Of a stretch of DNA of 40,004 nucleotides, positions 24,775 to 33,543 are shown piece by piece. The DNA is from Verrucomicrobiota bacterium (GTDB taxonomy: Bacteria; Verrucomicrobiota; Verrucomicrobiia; Limisphaerales; UBA11358). Location: the NCBI GenBank assembly GCA_021324235.1, contig JAJPJM010000143.1:1-40004 (forward strand), given 5' to 3'. Under the pieces are notes generated by a model. The model was not told the origin of the DNA and made no database searches. It was given only the letters and a program-made list of their open reading frames with translations. A program made the translations under genes and the position numbers. Numbering within the stretch: the first letter of the stretch is position 1; the number at the start of each line of letters is the position of its first letter.

Positions 24775-26616
24775 ATGAAGACCCAAACAGCCGTTCCATC
24801 ATTTCTGTTCTGCGCCGGACTTTTGCTGGGTGCTACCCGTTTGGCCCAGGCCGATACGCTGATCACCTTTCAGGTGGACATGACGTTTCAAGTTCAAAGC
24901 GGCACTTTCACCAACGGCGTGAACACGGTTTACGCCAAGGCGTTTGATCCGTTTGCTTCCGGACACCCGCAGATATTTCAGGTTCAGTTGACCAACAATC
25001 CCGCCGCGGCCAATACCAATCTTTATACGGGCACCTATGATGATACCGTCGGGACCAACGGCACCCAACTCCAATATAAGTTTTATGTCCCAAACTTTCC
25101 CAATAGCGGCTACGAAACCACGGCGAATAACAATGACAACCGGACCACGCTGCTGCCGGCGGGTGGCGGCCAACAGAGTCTGGTGTTGCCTGTTCAGTGG
25201 TACAACGATGCCGGTCCCTCGGCGGGCGTTGTCGTAGCCGGCAACTGCACTTTTAAGGTGGATATGGCACAGCAAATTGGTCTTGGCACTTTCAAGCCCG
25301 GCGCCGGAGACCAGGTGGAAGTCATTGGCCAGGTCAACGGCTGGACGGATGGCTCCTATTTGACCAATGACCCCACGATCCTGAGGACCAATCAGTTTAG
25401 TTTGGTGACTTCGAATGTGTATGTTGGAACTCTCCCGAATGCCGGCGCAACGGGTTCGCCGGGCGAGGTTGACGAATTTAAATACAAAATCGTGCCGTCC
25501 GGCAAATACGAATCCGTCAGCGCCATCAACGGAATTGCCCAAAACAACGAGAATCGCTTCAATTTCGTCTCCAGCGATCCCCAAATCCTGCCGATTGTCT
25601 TTTTCAGCGATCAACCGTACGCCCCGATTGGCACCAACACGTTTACCTTCGCGGTGGACATGAGTATTCAAACCTGGAACGGGACCTTGGCCGCCAACCA
25701 GCAGGTTTTCTTGCAGGGTGATTTCAACAATTGGACCAGCCAGCTTTGCACGAACAACCCCAACGCCAGCAACACCAACATTTACTATGCGACGGCGACC
25801 ATCACCAATGGATACGGCTCCACGACGCAGTTCAAGTTTTTGAATGGCGCCGGCAATTATGAAAACAATCCTTCGTATACCTATCCGGGCAATCCCTCCG
25901 TTCTGGGCGGCAACCAGAACCGGCAGTTCACGATGCCCAACGCCACCGGCGGCAGTTTTGCACTGCCCGCCGTTTACTACAGCGACATCTCAGTCAATAC
26001 CGTGTTGCCGGCGCCGCCACTTACCAATTATGTGACGTTCAGTGTAAACATGACGAATGCCGTGGGAACGGATTTGCACGTCTTCAATCCCAACACGGAC
26101 AGTGTTTATCTTAACGGTGTGGATGTCACCAATTCGCCGGGGAACTACGCGTTTGATGCATGGACCAACAGTCCCGCGGGCAACCCATTGGGTAATTTCC
26201 TCATGCAAAACAATCCACTGGGCAGCGAGATTTATACGATAACGGTTCCCATTCCGGCGGGATATCCGGTGCAGGTTTCCTATCAGTACAGCATCAACGG
26301 CACCGCCAACGAGGCCACTAATTTTCAAAACCACGTCCGTTACATCCGGTCCACGGGCACTTACGTCATGCCCCAGGATACCTTTGGCAGCATGGTTCAG
26401 GAACCGTCATTCGGTAATCTGGCGATCGGATCAAAAAACTCGGACGGTAACGTTCCGATCAACTGGTTGGGCCGTCCGGGAGTCTTTTTGGAGGTCAATA
26501 CGAATCTGACCACGGGCACCTGGTTGGAGCTGACCAACACCGGCGGCCTAAGCACTAAAATCTACCCGGTGGCGGGCACCAGCGCGAACTATTTTCGGTT
26601 GATTAACCCGTTCTGA
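24775..26616 (+). CDS. Exported protein of four tandem starch-binding-like modules
   Basis: A 613-residue exported protein with a signal peptide (about residues 1-26) and no catalytic motif. Four repeated beta-sandwich modules are visible at about 30-145, 158-280, 289-404 and 419-555. Each opens with TF-V-M (TFQVDM, TFKVDM, TFAVDM, TFSVNM). The first three contain an N-NR-type motif and close on LP-V-(Y/F)-(S/N)D. Modules 2 and 3 carry VNGW and FNNW, the aromatic signature of CBM20/CBM48-type glucan binding. The last ~55 residues (ending YFRLINPF) belong to the C-terminal module shared with secreted hydrolases here. A dyad and -10 box precede it. I infer a surface glucan-binding protein comparable in role, not in sequence, to SusE/SusF. 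The family assignment is uncertain. Confidence 0.75.
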   Translation: MKTQTAVPSFLFCAGLLLGATRLAQADTLITFQVDMTFQVQSGTFTNGVNTVYAKAFDPFASGHPQIFQVQLTNNPAAANTNLYTGTYDDTVGTNGTQLQYKFYVPNFPNSGYETTANNNDNRTTLLPAGGGQQSLVLPVQWYNDAGPSAGVVVAGNCTFKVDMAQQIGLGTFKPGAGDQVEVIGQVNGWTDGSYLTNDPTILRTNQFSLVTSNVYVGTLPNAGATGSPGEVDEFKYKIVPSGKYESVSAINGIAQNNENRFNFVSSDPQILPIVFFSDQPYAPIGTNTFTFAVDMSIQTWNGTLAANQQVFLQGDFNNWTSQLCTNNPNASNTNIYYATATITNGYGSTTQFKFLNGAGNYENNPSYTYPGNPSVLGGNQNRQFTMPNATGGSFALPAVYYSDISVNTVLPAPPLTNYVTFSVNMTNAVGTDLHVFNPNTDSVYLNGVDVTNSPGNYAFDAWTNSPAGNPLGNFLMQNNPLGSEIYTITVPIPAGYPVQVSYQYSINGTANEATNFQNHVRYIRSTGTYVMPQDTFGSMVQEPSFGNLAIGSKNSDGNVPINWLGRPGVFLEVNTNLTTGTWLELTNTGGLSTKIYPVAGTSANYFRLINPF

Positions 26617-26638
26617 TTAATTAATGACTGTGCCAGCA

Positions 26639-26677
26639 CCCGCCCAACACCAGAAAGCTGGGTCTGGTTTGGGCGGG
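26639..26677 (+). terminator. Strong hairpin between the tandem-module and prepilin-like genes
   Basis: CCCGCCCA (26639-26646) pairs with TGGGCGGG (26670-26677), and ACCAGA (26649-26654) pairs with TCTGGT (26663-26668), giving a long stem-loop. No T-run follows and the next ATG is only 15 nt away, so it could be a terminator, an attenuator or a stabiliser that lowers expression of the next gene. Confidence 0.55.
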
Positions 26678-26691
26678 ATGTCTACTGAGAT

Positions 26692-27582
26692 ATGCATCCA
26701 CAACACAAAAATAAGGTCAAAGCCGGGAACGAAGGCTTTACGTTGATTGAGTTGTTGGTGGTCATTGCTATTATTGCGATCCTGGCGGCGATCCTGTTGC
26801 CCGCCCTGGCCAGCGCAAAGTTACGAGCCCAGGTGATCAATGACATGAGCAATAAGCGGCAGTTGACCCTGGCTTGGTTTATGTATGCCGAGGACAACAG
26901 TGACACATTGGTGCTCAATGCCGATCAGTCTGCGGCGGTCAACGGCGCCCAGTCGTGGGTTCCCCCGCTCTGCATCATGAATTGGAACGTTTCCCCCTAT
27001 AACACGAATACCGCGTTGGTGACGACCAATCTGCTGGGGTCGTACTGTGCCGGCCAATTTAAACTTTATACGTCACCGGGGGATAATTTTCTGGCCCCCG
27101 TCCAGCGGGCACTGGGTTATGGTGCACTTTCCAACCATCGCGCCCGGAGCGTTGCCATGGATGCGGCGATTGGCGGCGATGGATTAAGCCACACGTCCGA
27201 CAGTGGCAAGACGGGTTATAAACCGCCAAATTCGCTTGCCAGTCTCAATCCCTTTTTTATCGCAACGAGAATGAGCACGCTGCGCACTCCCAGTGAAAGT
27301 TGGGTGTTTATCAATGAGCACCCCGACAGCATCGACGATGGTATTTTTTACGTCGATCCCAAATCCGCAAACGGAAACGGGACGCTGATCGAATTACCTT
27401 CCAGTTATCTGGGTGGTGGCTGCGGAATTTCTTTTGCCGATGGACATGCGGAGGTTCATCAATGGAAGACCGGCGCGTTCATCGTTCCCGTCAAATACAC
27501 CAGGTACCCTCCCAATCCTGGAATATCCTATACGGGAAATATAGACCTGGCGTGGTTGGCGCAGCACACGCCGTCCCAATAA
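26692..27582 (+). CDS. Prepilin-like (type II secretion/pseudopilin) protein with FADGH C-terminus
   Basis: A 296-residue protein with a type IV prepilin N-terminus: a short charged leader, cleavage site G15/F16, then FTLIELLVVIAIIAILAAIL with the conserved Glu at +5. After the helix comes a soluble domain, and the C-terminal GCGISFADGHAEVHQW matches the H-X9-DG type of protein abundant in Verrucomicrobiota and Planctomycetota. These proteins occur in high copy number in such genomes and their roles are mostly unknown; pseudopilin-like structures are the usual guess. It follows the tandem-module gene by 75 nt, across a hairpin, and may be partly co-transcribed with it. No dyad of its own is seen. 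Confidence 0.88.
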   Translation: MHPQHKNKVKAGNEGFTLIELLVVIAIIAILAAILLPALASAKLRAQVINDMSNKRQLTLAWFMYAEDNSDTLVLNADQSAAVNGAQSWVPPLCIMNWNVSPYNTNTALVTTNLLGSYCAGQFKLYTSPGDNFLAPVQRALGYGALSNHRARSVAMDAAIGGDGLSHTSDSGKTGYKPPNSLASLNPFFIATRMSTLRTPSESWVFINEHPDSIDDGIFYVDPKSANGNGTLIELPSSYLGGGCGISFADGHAEVHQWKTGAFIVPVKYTRYPPNPGISYTGNIDLAWLAQHTPSQ

Positions 27583-27628
27583 TTTTCCCCTGCCGGAATC
27601 CCGGTGAAATGCTGGGGGCGGAGCCTTT

Positions 27629-29944
27629 TTAAGGGGAGTGTCTGTCCAGGGATTGTGCCTGGCTGAGGTATTGGACCGCTGTTTGGTTGCCGGGATCCAG
27701 ATGCAGGGTTTCCTGAAATTCGCGGGCCGCCGCGTCCGGTTGGTTTTGTTTCATGAAGGCCACGCCCAGGTTCAAGTGTGCCGGCGCATAGCCGGGTTGC
27801 AGTTGAATGACGGTTTCAAATTCGCCGGCGGCCCCGGAAATGCCGCCTTGCAGGGCCAGTTCGCCGCCGAGGTAATAATGAGCCTCCCAATAACCCGGCT
27901 GAAGTTGAATGGCGCGGCGGAAGGACTCAATCGATTGGTCCGGACGCTGCAACAGTGAAAGCGTCCGGCCCATTTGGAAATAGACACCGGGGTTGTTGGG
28001 CTGGAGTGGCCCGGCCCGTTCATACTGATCCAAAGCCGGCTGATATTTTCCCTGGGCAAAATACAAATCGCCCAATTCCAGCCAGGCTTCAAAGTATCGA
28101 GGATGCAGGGAGATGGCCTTTGACAGGGCGACCTGCGCGTCCGCGAATTGGCCCAATCGCGCCAGCATCCGGCCGGCCTGGCAAAAAGCAAACGGATTGC
28201 ACGGCGACAACCCGCAGGCTTGCTGCCATTCCGAGGCGGACTGTTGGGTGTCGCCGATGTATTGGAGGAACTCGGCATAATTCTCATGCAGCAGGTAGTC
28301 ATCGGGTGCCTCACCCAGGGCGTCGTGGTAAATGGCGCGGGCGTTGGCCTCGGCGTTGGTCGCCGCCATTTGCCGGTGCAATTCCACGAGCCGGTTATTC
28401 AGCGCTTGCAATCGTTCGTCATTGTTGAACTGGGTGCTGAGTGGCGGCTGCTGCATCCGGGGAATGACGGTTTCCTGAAGCACCAAACTGCGGTTCCAGT
28501 CCGTCAGCCCCAACCGGCGTTCGCAGGTTTCCTGTGAAGCCCAGCCGCCGGTGGCCTGGTTTATGACCGATGGCGGCAGGAAACGTTGGACCTGTCCGGC
28601 CCAGGCCCGCGCCAGACGATAGCTCCCGTCAAAGTTAAAATGGACATGCTCGTAAAACGTTTCCTGTCCCAAAATGTGCTCGTCCACGTTGGTTTCCAGG
28701 GCGCCGACGGCATTGAATAAATCAAGATTTGAACCCGAAAATTCCCGTCCGGCCCGTTGGATCAGGTCGTTGATTCGCGAATCGGCGCGAAAGGGCAGCG
28801 CGTCATCGTCACAGCCCAGTTGGAAATGTTCGCGCGCGGCGGCCAGGTGGTCTTGCCGCAGCAGACACTCGCCCCAGCGGTACTGCACTTCGGCAAACGT
28901 GCCGTCCAGCTTTGCCGCCGATTGGTAATGCGCCGCGGCGGCGATGAAATTGCCCTCGGTCTGTTGCTGGCGCGCCCGGGCCAGTTGCGCATCGAATTCG
29001 GCGCGTTCATCCGGCGCAAGGTTTGTGTTCTCCAGCGAAGCAAACGGAGGGCAATCCTTGAGGTTCACCGCAACCGTGTTCAGGATTATTTTGGCGCCCG
29101 AATTCAGACCGACCTGCAGGATGTCGTGCAGGTTCCGCTGGAAATTGCGATAGACCGTCGCCCGGCGCGGATCGTCCGGCGCCAGCTGGTTGCCCACAAA
29201 CATTCTCATGCCCCCCCAGGAAGCGTCCGCGGATTTGCCTCTGAATTCGCGCGTCAGGGACATGAGCAACTGGCCTACGCGTGTTTTTTGCTCCACCAGA
29301 CTCAGCCGGATCAGCCACCACGGCGGCGCTTGGGCACCGAAAACGGTGGCCGCGCCGAAGGGTCCGACCATTTCATTGTTACCCATGTAGATGATCCACA
29401 GATCTCCCTGCTGGCGGGCGCACTCGCGCGCGATGGGAAGAATGACATTTGAATTGATGGCCGTGATCCCCGTGTTGACAACCTCGAAATGTTCCCCCGG
29501 ATATCGTTCCCGCAACAACACCTCCAGGTAACGGCCGGCACCATACGCCGGTTCGGGGTCTCCCTGGGCGGCGGATTCCCCCAAAATAAAAATGCGACAG
29601 GTGTTGGCCGGTTTGGGTGCCGGCATGAAAATGGGATTGGGCCAGCGCATGAGCTGGGGCGGGAAGAACCTCAGACTGAAACTCTCGTTATCCACCAGAA
29701 ATTCCTGATGACCGATGCGAATGGTATTGAAAAAATTGGTGTGGTAACCATAGCCGGTCAGTCGCAGGACCATTTCCAGCCCGCCCAGCAGAACCAACGG
29801 GATGCCTATCAAGGCAATCAGGCGGAAGGCCCGCTTGCGACCTGGAGACAGAACGGGGACCGGCCCGGGGTTGCCGGTGGGAGCCTGGGGGTCATGGTGC
29901 CCGTTGCGCCGCCGGGATTTTCCGCTGCGGGGCTGTCGTTTCAC
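27629..29944 (-). CDS. Membrane-anchored SGNH-hydrolase-like protein with C-terminal TPR repeats
   Basis: A 771-residue protein. The N-terminus is rich in Arg/Lys, followed by one membrane helix (about 39-59). The SGNH-type domain shows GESAAQGDP with candidate nucleophile S124 (block I), GITAINSN (block II position), YMGNNE (about 187-191, block III) and YEHVHFNFDGSYRLA with candidate catalytic His near residue 450. A helical insert with TPR-like repeats lies at about 320-400. The C-terminus (about 550-765) is a series of TPR repeats. Proteins of this kind are often encoded near carbamoyltransferase/SxtJ genes and may modify glycans (O-acetyl removal or transfer). That function is inference. 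It is transcribed opposite to its neighbours and has no dyad with a usable -10. Confidence 0.8.
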   Translation of the reverse strand: MKRQPRSGKSRRRNGHHDPQAPTGNPGPVPVLSPGRKRAFRLIALIGIPLVLLGGLEMVLRLTGYGYHTNFFNTIRIGHQEFLVDNESFSLRFFPPQLMRWPNPIFMPAPKPANTCRIFILGESAAQGDPEPAYGAGRYLEVLLRERYPGEHFEVVNTGITAINSNVILPIARECARQQGDLWIIYMGNNEMVGPFGAATVFGAQAPPWWLIRLSLVEQKTRVGQLLMSLTREFRGKSADASWGGMRMFVGNQLAPDDPRRATVYRNFQRNLHDILQVGLNSGAKIILNTVAVNLKDCPPFASLENTNLAPDERAEFDAQLARARQQQTEGNFIAAAAHYQSAAKLDGTFAEVQYRWGECLLRQDHLAAAREHFQLGCDDDALPFRADSRINDLIQRAGREFSGSNLDLFNAVGALETNVDEHILGQETFYEHVHFNFDGSYRLARAWAGQVQRFLPPSVINQATGGWASQETCERRLGLTDWNRSLVLQETVIPRMQQPPLSTQFNNDERLQALNNRLVELHRQMAATNAEANARAIYHDALGEAPDDYLLHENYAEFLQYIGDTQQSASEWQQACGLSPCNPFAFCQAGRMLARLGQFADAQVALSKAISLHPRYFEAWLELGDLYFAQGKYQPALDQYERAGPLQPNNPGVYFQMGRTLSLLQRPDQSIESFRRAIQLQPGYWEAHYYLGGELALQGGISGAAGEFETVIQLQPGYAPAHLNLGVAFMKQNQPDAAAREFQETLHLDPGNQTAVQYLSQAQSLDRHSP

Positions 29945-30022
29945 GCTGAAAATTTAGACTTTACCGAAGGTTTCGCAATACCAATGCTTTTGTGGACGAA
30001 GCCTCGCGCGGGCGGTAACGGC

Positions 30023-30068
30023 CTCGCATATATGTGCGGTGGTGCTCAATTGAAAGTTGCCGTACATT
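30023..30068 (+). promoter_or_regulatory. Locus dyad and -10 box of the multidomain GH13 amylase
   Basis: CTCGCAT-ATAT-GTGCGGT (30023-30040) is followed by a -10-like TACATT (30063-30068) starting 23 nt after the dyad. The predicted start of transcription is near 30075, about 20 nt before ATG 30096. No -10-like box occurs at this spacing toward the divergent SGNH gene. Confidence 0.68.
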
Positions 30069-30095
30069 TCCCCCCTCTCGGGTGAAATTCAACCA

Positions 30096-33000
30096 ATGAT
30101 TATATTTGTAAATCGGATAATTGGATTTGCGCATCGCTGTCTTTCACCCTCGCACTTGAAACCCGGGGGTTGGTCTTCCCGTGCCCGGCATTGGTGGGTT
30201 ATCGTCTGGATTCCTGCCCTGTTTGGCCTTGGGGATGCCGGGCTGCACGCGCAGACCACCAATCTTTTCTGGCAGACGCAAAATATTTACCAGATCATCA
30301 CCGACCGCTTTTACGACGGCGATACCAGTAATGACAACGCGGAAGGTACGTATGCACCAGGCAATCCGACGGGTGTCCACGGCGGGGATTTCGAGGGCAT
30401 CGAGCAGAAACTGGACTACATCAAGGCGTTGGGGGCAACGGCCATCTGGATTTCCCCGATCGTGCTGAACACCGAGGGGCAATTTCACGGTTATTCGGCC
30501 TGGGATTTCTACCAGGTCGCGCCGCATTGGGGTTCCATCTCCAACTTGCAGCATCTGGTGCAGGCGGCGCACGCACGCGGTTTGTTGGTGATTGATGATA
30601 TCGTCGTCAACCACGCGGGCGACCTCGTCCAAAGCAGCGGTTCCACCTTTAATTACCCAACCGGCTACACCCTCAGTTATCGAAACAGCAATCAGACCTA
30701 TCCCACCCCTTTCAATCTCAGCACGGCCAATCCGTCGCTCACCAATCTGTTTCACAATTACGGCAACATTCAAAATTACAACGACACCAATCAGGTCTTG
30801 TTGGGCTGGCTCTCCGGGCTGAATGATTTTCGGACGGAAACGCCGTATGTGCGTACCAACATGGCGGCGATTTACGAGTATTGGATCAACCAGATTGGCT
30901 TTGACGGATTCCGTGTGGATACGGCTCTGGAGGTGGACATGGGTTGCTGGCAATACTTTTGCCCGGCGATTCATGCCTATGCCACGGCCAATGGCGACAC
31001 GAATTTTTTCATCTTTGGCGAAACGTTTAATGGTTCCGAAACCCTGGTCGGCGCTTACACTGGAACGGAGGGTGGTGGACCGTTCAAATTTGATTCCGTC
31101 CTGGACTATCCACTCTACGAAAACGCGATTCAAAGCGTGTTCGCCACGGCCAGCGGCCCGACATCCCAGATTCAAAATCACTATAACAACCTTGATGCCT
31201 ATTACGATCCCGCGTCGCGAATGCAACTGGTCACTTTTCTGGATAATCACGACAACCCGCGATTTCTGAGCACCAGCGAGGCGAGTGGCAACACCAACCG
31301 GCTGGAACTGGCGCTGGCCTTCCTTTATACATCGCGCGGCATTCCGAGTCTCTATTACGGCACTGAACAGGGGTTTGACGGAACCACCGACCCGAATGAC
31401 CGGGAAGACCTGTTTGCCGGGGAGTTCAAGGATGGCCCGGGCGGCACGGTCCAGCAACTGGGTTCGCCGGGCGTGGACAACTTCAATATGACCCATCCGC
31501 TGTTCCAATGGATCGCCCAGTTGAACAATTTCCGCCGGTTGTATCCGGCGCTCACCCTCGGCTCGTACACCAATCGTGCCCAGAATTCCACCGGTCCCGG
31601 GCTGTTGGCCTATTCCCGGGTGTTGAATACGCAGGAAGTGTTCGTGGTTTTGAACACTGCCGGTTCGACGCAGACATTGTCTTCCTGCACTCTGACCTAT
31701 CCCGGGGGCACGGTGCTGGTCAATTTGCTAAACCTCAATGAGACTTACACATTGAATGCCAGTTCGCAGACGCCGGCCATCGCCGTGCCAGGCACCTCGG
31801 CGAAAATTTTCATCTCTCAATCACTATTATTGCCGCTCGACCCGGTGGTCGTGAGCAATTCACCGGCGCACGACGCTGCCAACGTGCCCATCAATTCGCC
31901 GATCGTGCTCCAATTCAGCAAGCCGATGGACACAAACAGCGTCCAATCAGCGTTCAGCACAAACCCAACTGTCGGCGGCACGTTCGCGTGGTCGGCGGCG
32001 CATGACACGATGACTTTTACTCCCGGCGGCGCCGGGCTCCCCGCGCTGAGCACCGTCGTCGTCCGCCTCACCAATTCGGCAATGGACACGGTGTCCGGCA
32101 ATATGATGTTTGCGCCATACCAAATGCAGTTTCACACCGGCAGCACCACCGCCGACGTGACGCCGCCGACCCTTGCCCTGCTCACGCCCACCAACAGCGC
32201 GATGGTTTCGGGGAATTTGCTGATTTCGGGGACGGCGGCGGACAATATCGCGGTGCAGAAAGTTGAGATCGAATTGGACAACGGCATTTGGACAACCGCG
32301 GTCGGGACCAATTCATGGAGTTTAAATCTGAACAGTTCAAATTTTCTTAACGGTCCGCACCTGATTTCCGCCCGGGCGACGGATACCAGCGGCAATATTT
32401 CGGTCACGAACACCGCCAGCGTTTGGTTTTTCAACGTGCCCGGCAACTACGCCCAGCGCGTCAGTGGCGGCAATCCCGCAAACGTTACCGATTGCAGTGG
32501 CAACCTCTGGTTGATGGACACCGCTTACACTTTTGGCGCGTTCGGTTATTCCGGCGGCACCGCCGGCTACCTCAACAACGTTATCAGCGGCGTCTGTTCA
32601 TCGGCACAATCGCTCTACCAGCGTGAGCATTACAGCACGTCCAGCGGAGGATTCGATTATGAGTTTGATGGTCCCGAGGGCATCTATGAAACCACGCTGC
32701 TCGAGGCCGAAACCTATTGGAACGGTCCCGGCAAACGCGAGTTCAACGTCTTCATCCAGGGCCGGCAAGTGCTGACCAATTTCGACATCTACGCCGCCGC
32801 CGGCGGAATGAACCTTCCGATTTCACTCGTCTTCACCAACGCCGTGACGAACTCGCAACTGCAACTATTATTTACGCCCGGCGCCGCGGACAACGCGCGC
32901 GTCTCCGGCGTACAGGTCCGCAAAATTGCCGACGTGTTCAGCGACACGGACGGCATTCCCGACTGGTGGCGGCTGGCTTATTTCGGCCATGCCCTCGGCT

Positions 33001-33338
33001 CGGCGAGCGACCGGTCACGTGGCTCGGACGACGCGGATGGTGACGGCGTGTCCAATCTGACGGAATATCGGAGCGGAACGGACCCGCTCAATCCGGCGTC
33101 CTACCCGATATTGCCGCCTTTCAATCTTCAGCTCATCGATGTTGCGGGCAGCAGTGTCCAGTTAAGCTTTTCATCGGCAACCAATTGGACCTATCAGCTC
33201 CAGCGTTGCAGCAGCCTCGGCCCTGTCGTGTCCTGGTTGAACGTGGGGTTGGCCGTGTCCGGCACCGGCGGGACGATTTTGTCGAGCGATACCGGTGCGA
33301 CGGATGTCACGCGGTTTTATCGTGTGCTGGCCTATTGA
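30096..33338 (+). CDS. Secreted multidomain GH13 alpha-amylase with malectin-like and calcium-repeat domains
   Basis: A 1080-residue exported amylase. ATG 30096 is preferred to TTG 30057, since the latter lies close to the predicted -10 box. A long n-region leads to a signal peptide ending near residue 53 (AGLHAQ). The GH13 barrel begins IYQIITDRFYDGDTS, in the style of the CGTase/maltogenic group, and has complete motifs: DDIVVNH, DGFRVDTA (D275), FIFGETF (E309) and FLDNHDNPR (D386). It is followed by an Ig-like domain of Big_5 type (about 580-683), a second Ig-like domain (about 685-780), a malectin-like domain (about 783-945), and a calcium-binding repeat region with DTDGIPDWW and DDADGDGVSNLTEYRSGTDP (about 950-1005). 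The last ~70 residues, ending FYRVLAY, are the shared C-terminal module. It should cut starch outside the cell. Confidence 0.9.
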   Translation: MIIFVNRIIGFAHRCLSPSHLKPGGWSSRARHWWVIVWIPALFGLGDAGLHAQTTNLFWQTQNIYQIITDRFYDGDTSNDNAEGTYAPGNPTGVHGGDFEGIEQKLDYIKALGATAIWISPIVLNTEGQFHGYSAWDFYQVAPHWGSISNLQHLVQAAHARGLLVIDDIVVNHAGDLVQSSGSTFNYPTGYTLSYRNSNQTYPTPFNLSTANPSLTNLFHNYGNIQNYNDTNQVLLGWLSGLNDFRTETPYVRTNMAAIYEYWINQIGFDGFRVDTALEVDMGCWQYFCPAIHAYATANGDTNFFIFGETFNGSETLVGAYTGTEGGGPFKFDSVLDYPLYENAIQSVFATASGPTSQIQNHYNNLDAYYDPASRMQLVTFLDNHDNPRFLSTSEASGNTNRLELALAFLYTSRGIPSLYYGTEQGFDGTTDPNDREDLFAGEFKDGPGGTVQQLGSPGVDNFNMTHPLFQWIAQLNNFRRLYPALTLGSYTNRAQNSTGPGLLAYSRVLNTQEVFVVLNTAGSTQTLSSCTLTYPGGTVLVNLLNLNETYTLNASSQTPAIAVPGTSAKIFISQSLLLPLDPVVVSNSPAHDAANVPINSPIVLQFSKPMDTNSVQSAFSTNPTVGGTFAWSAAHDTMTFTPGGAGLPALSTVVVRLTNSAMDTVSGNMMFAPYQMQFHTGSTTADVTPPTLALLTPTNSAMVSGNLLISGTAADNIAVQKVEIELDNGIWTTAVGTNSWSLNLNSSNFLNGPHLISARATDTSGNISVTNTASVWFFNVPGNYAQRVSGGNPANVTDCSGNLWLMDTAYTFGAFGYSGGTAGYLNNVISGVCSSAQSLYQREHYSTSSGGFDYEFDGPEGIYETTLLEAETYWNGPGKREFNVFIQGRQVLTNFDIYAAAGGMNLPISLVFTNAVTNSQLQLLFTPGAADNARVSGVQVRKIADVFSDTDGIPDWWRLAYFGHALGSASDRSRGSDDADGDGVSNLTEYRSGTDPLNPASYPILPPFNLQLIDVAGSSVQLSFSSATNWTYQLQRCSSLGPVVSWLNVGLAVSGTGGTILSSDTGATDVTRFYRVLAY

Positions 33339-33492
33339 TCCGGAAGGCGAAGCAAGCGACCGACCCCGATCATTACGAAAATAAAAGCAAGTTGATCCTT
33401 TCCAAGGGCGGACAGGATTGTATCTTGCGCCCCCATCCATTGGCGCCGATATCTGTTCGGCCGGCATAAACGGTATGGAATGACTGTATGAC

Positions 33493-33537
33493 GCTGCATG
33501 TTTATGCGGTTGTGGCGATTAAGGGTACGTTGATAAT
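33493..33537 (+). promoter_or_regulatory. Locus dyad and -10 box of the second ~470-residue GH13 gene
   Basis: GCTGCAT-GTTT-ATGCGGT (33493-33510) is followed by TGATAAT, whose GATAAT hexamer (33532-33537) begins 22 nt after the dyad. The predicted transcription start falls almost on the ATG at 33544, which suggests a leaderless or very short-leader mRNA. The gap 33339-33492 shows no gene. Confidence 0.72.
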
Positions 33538-33543
33538 GAATCT

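Noticed and set aside
30144-31508. 454-codon minus-strand open frame opposite the multidomain amylase
   Set aside because: It is antisense to the conserved GH13 barrel; composition and lack of motifs mark it as a shadow.
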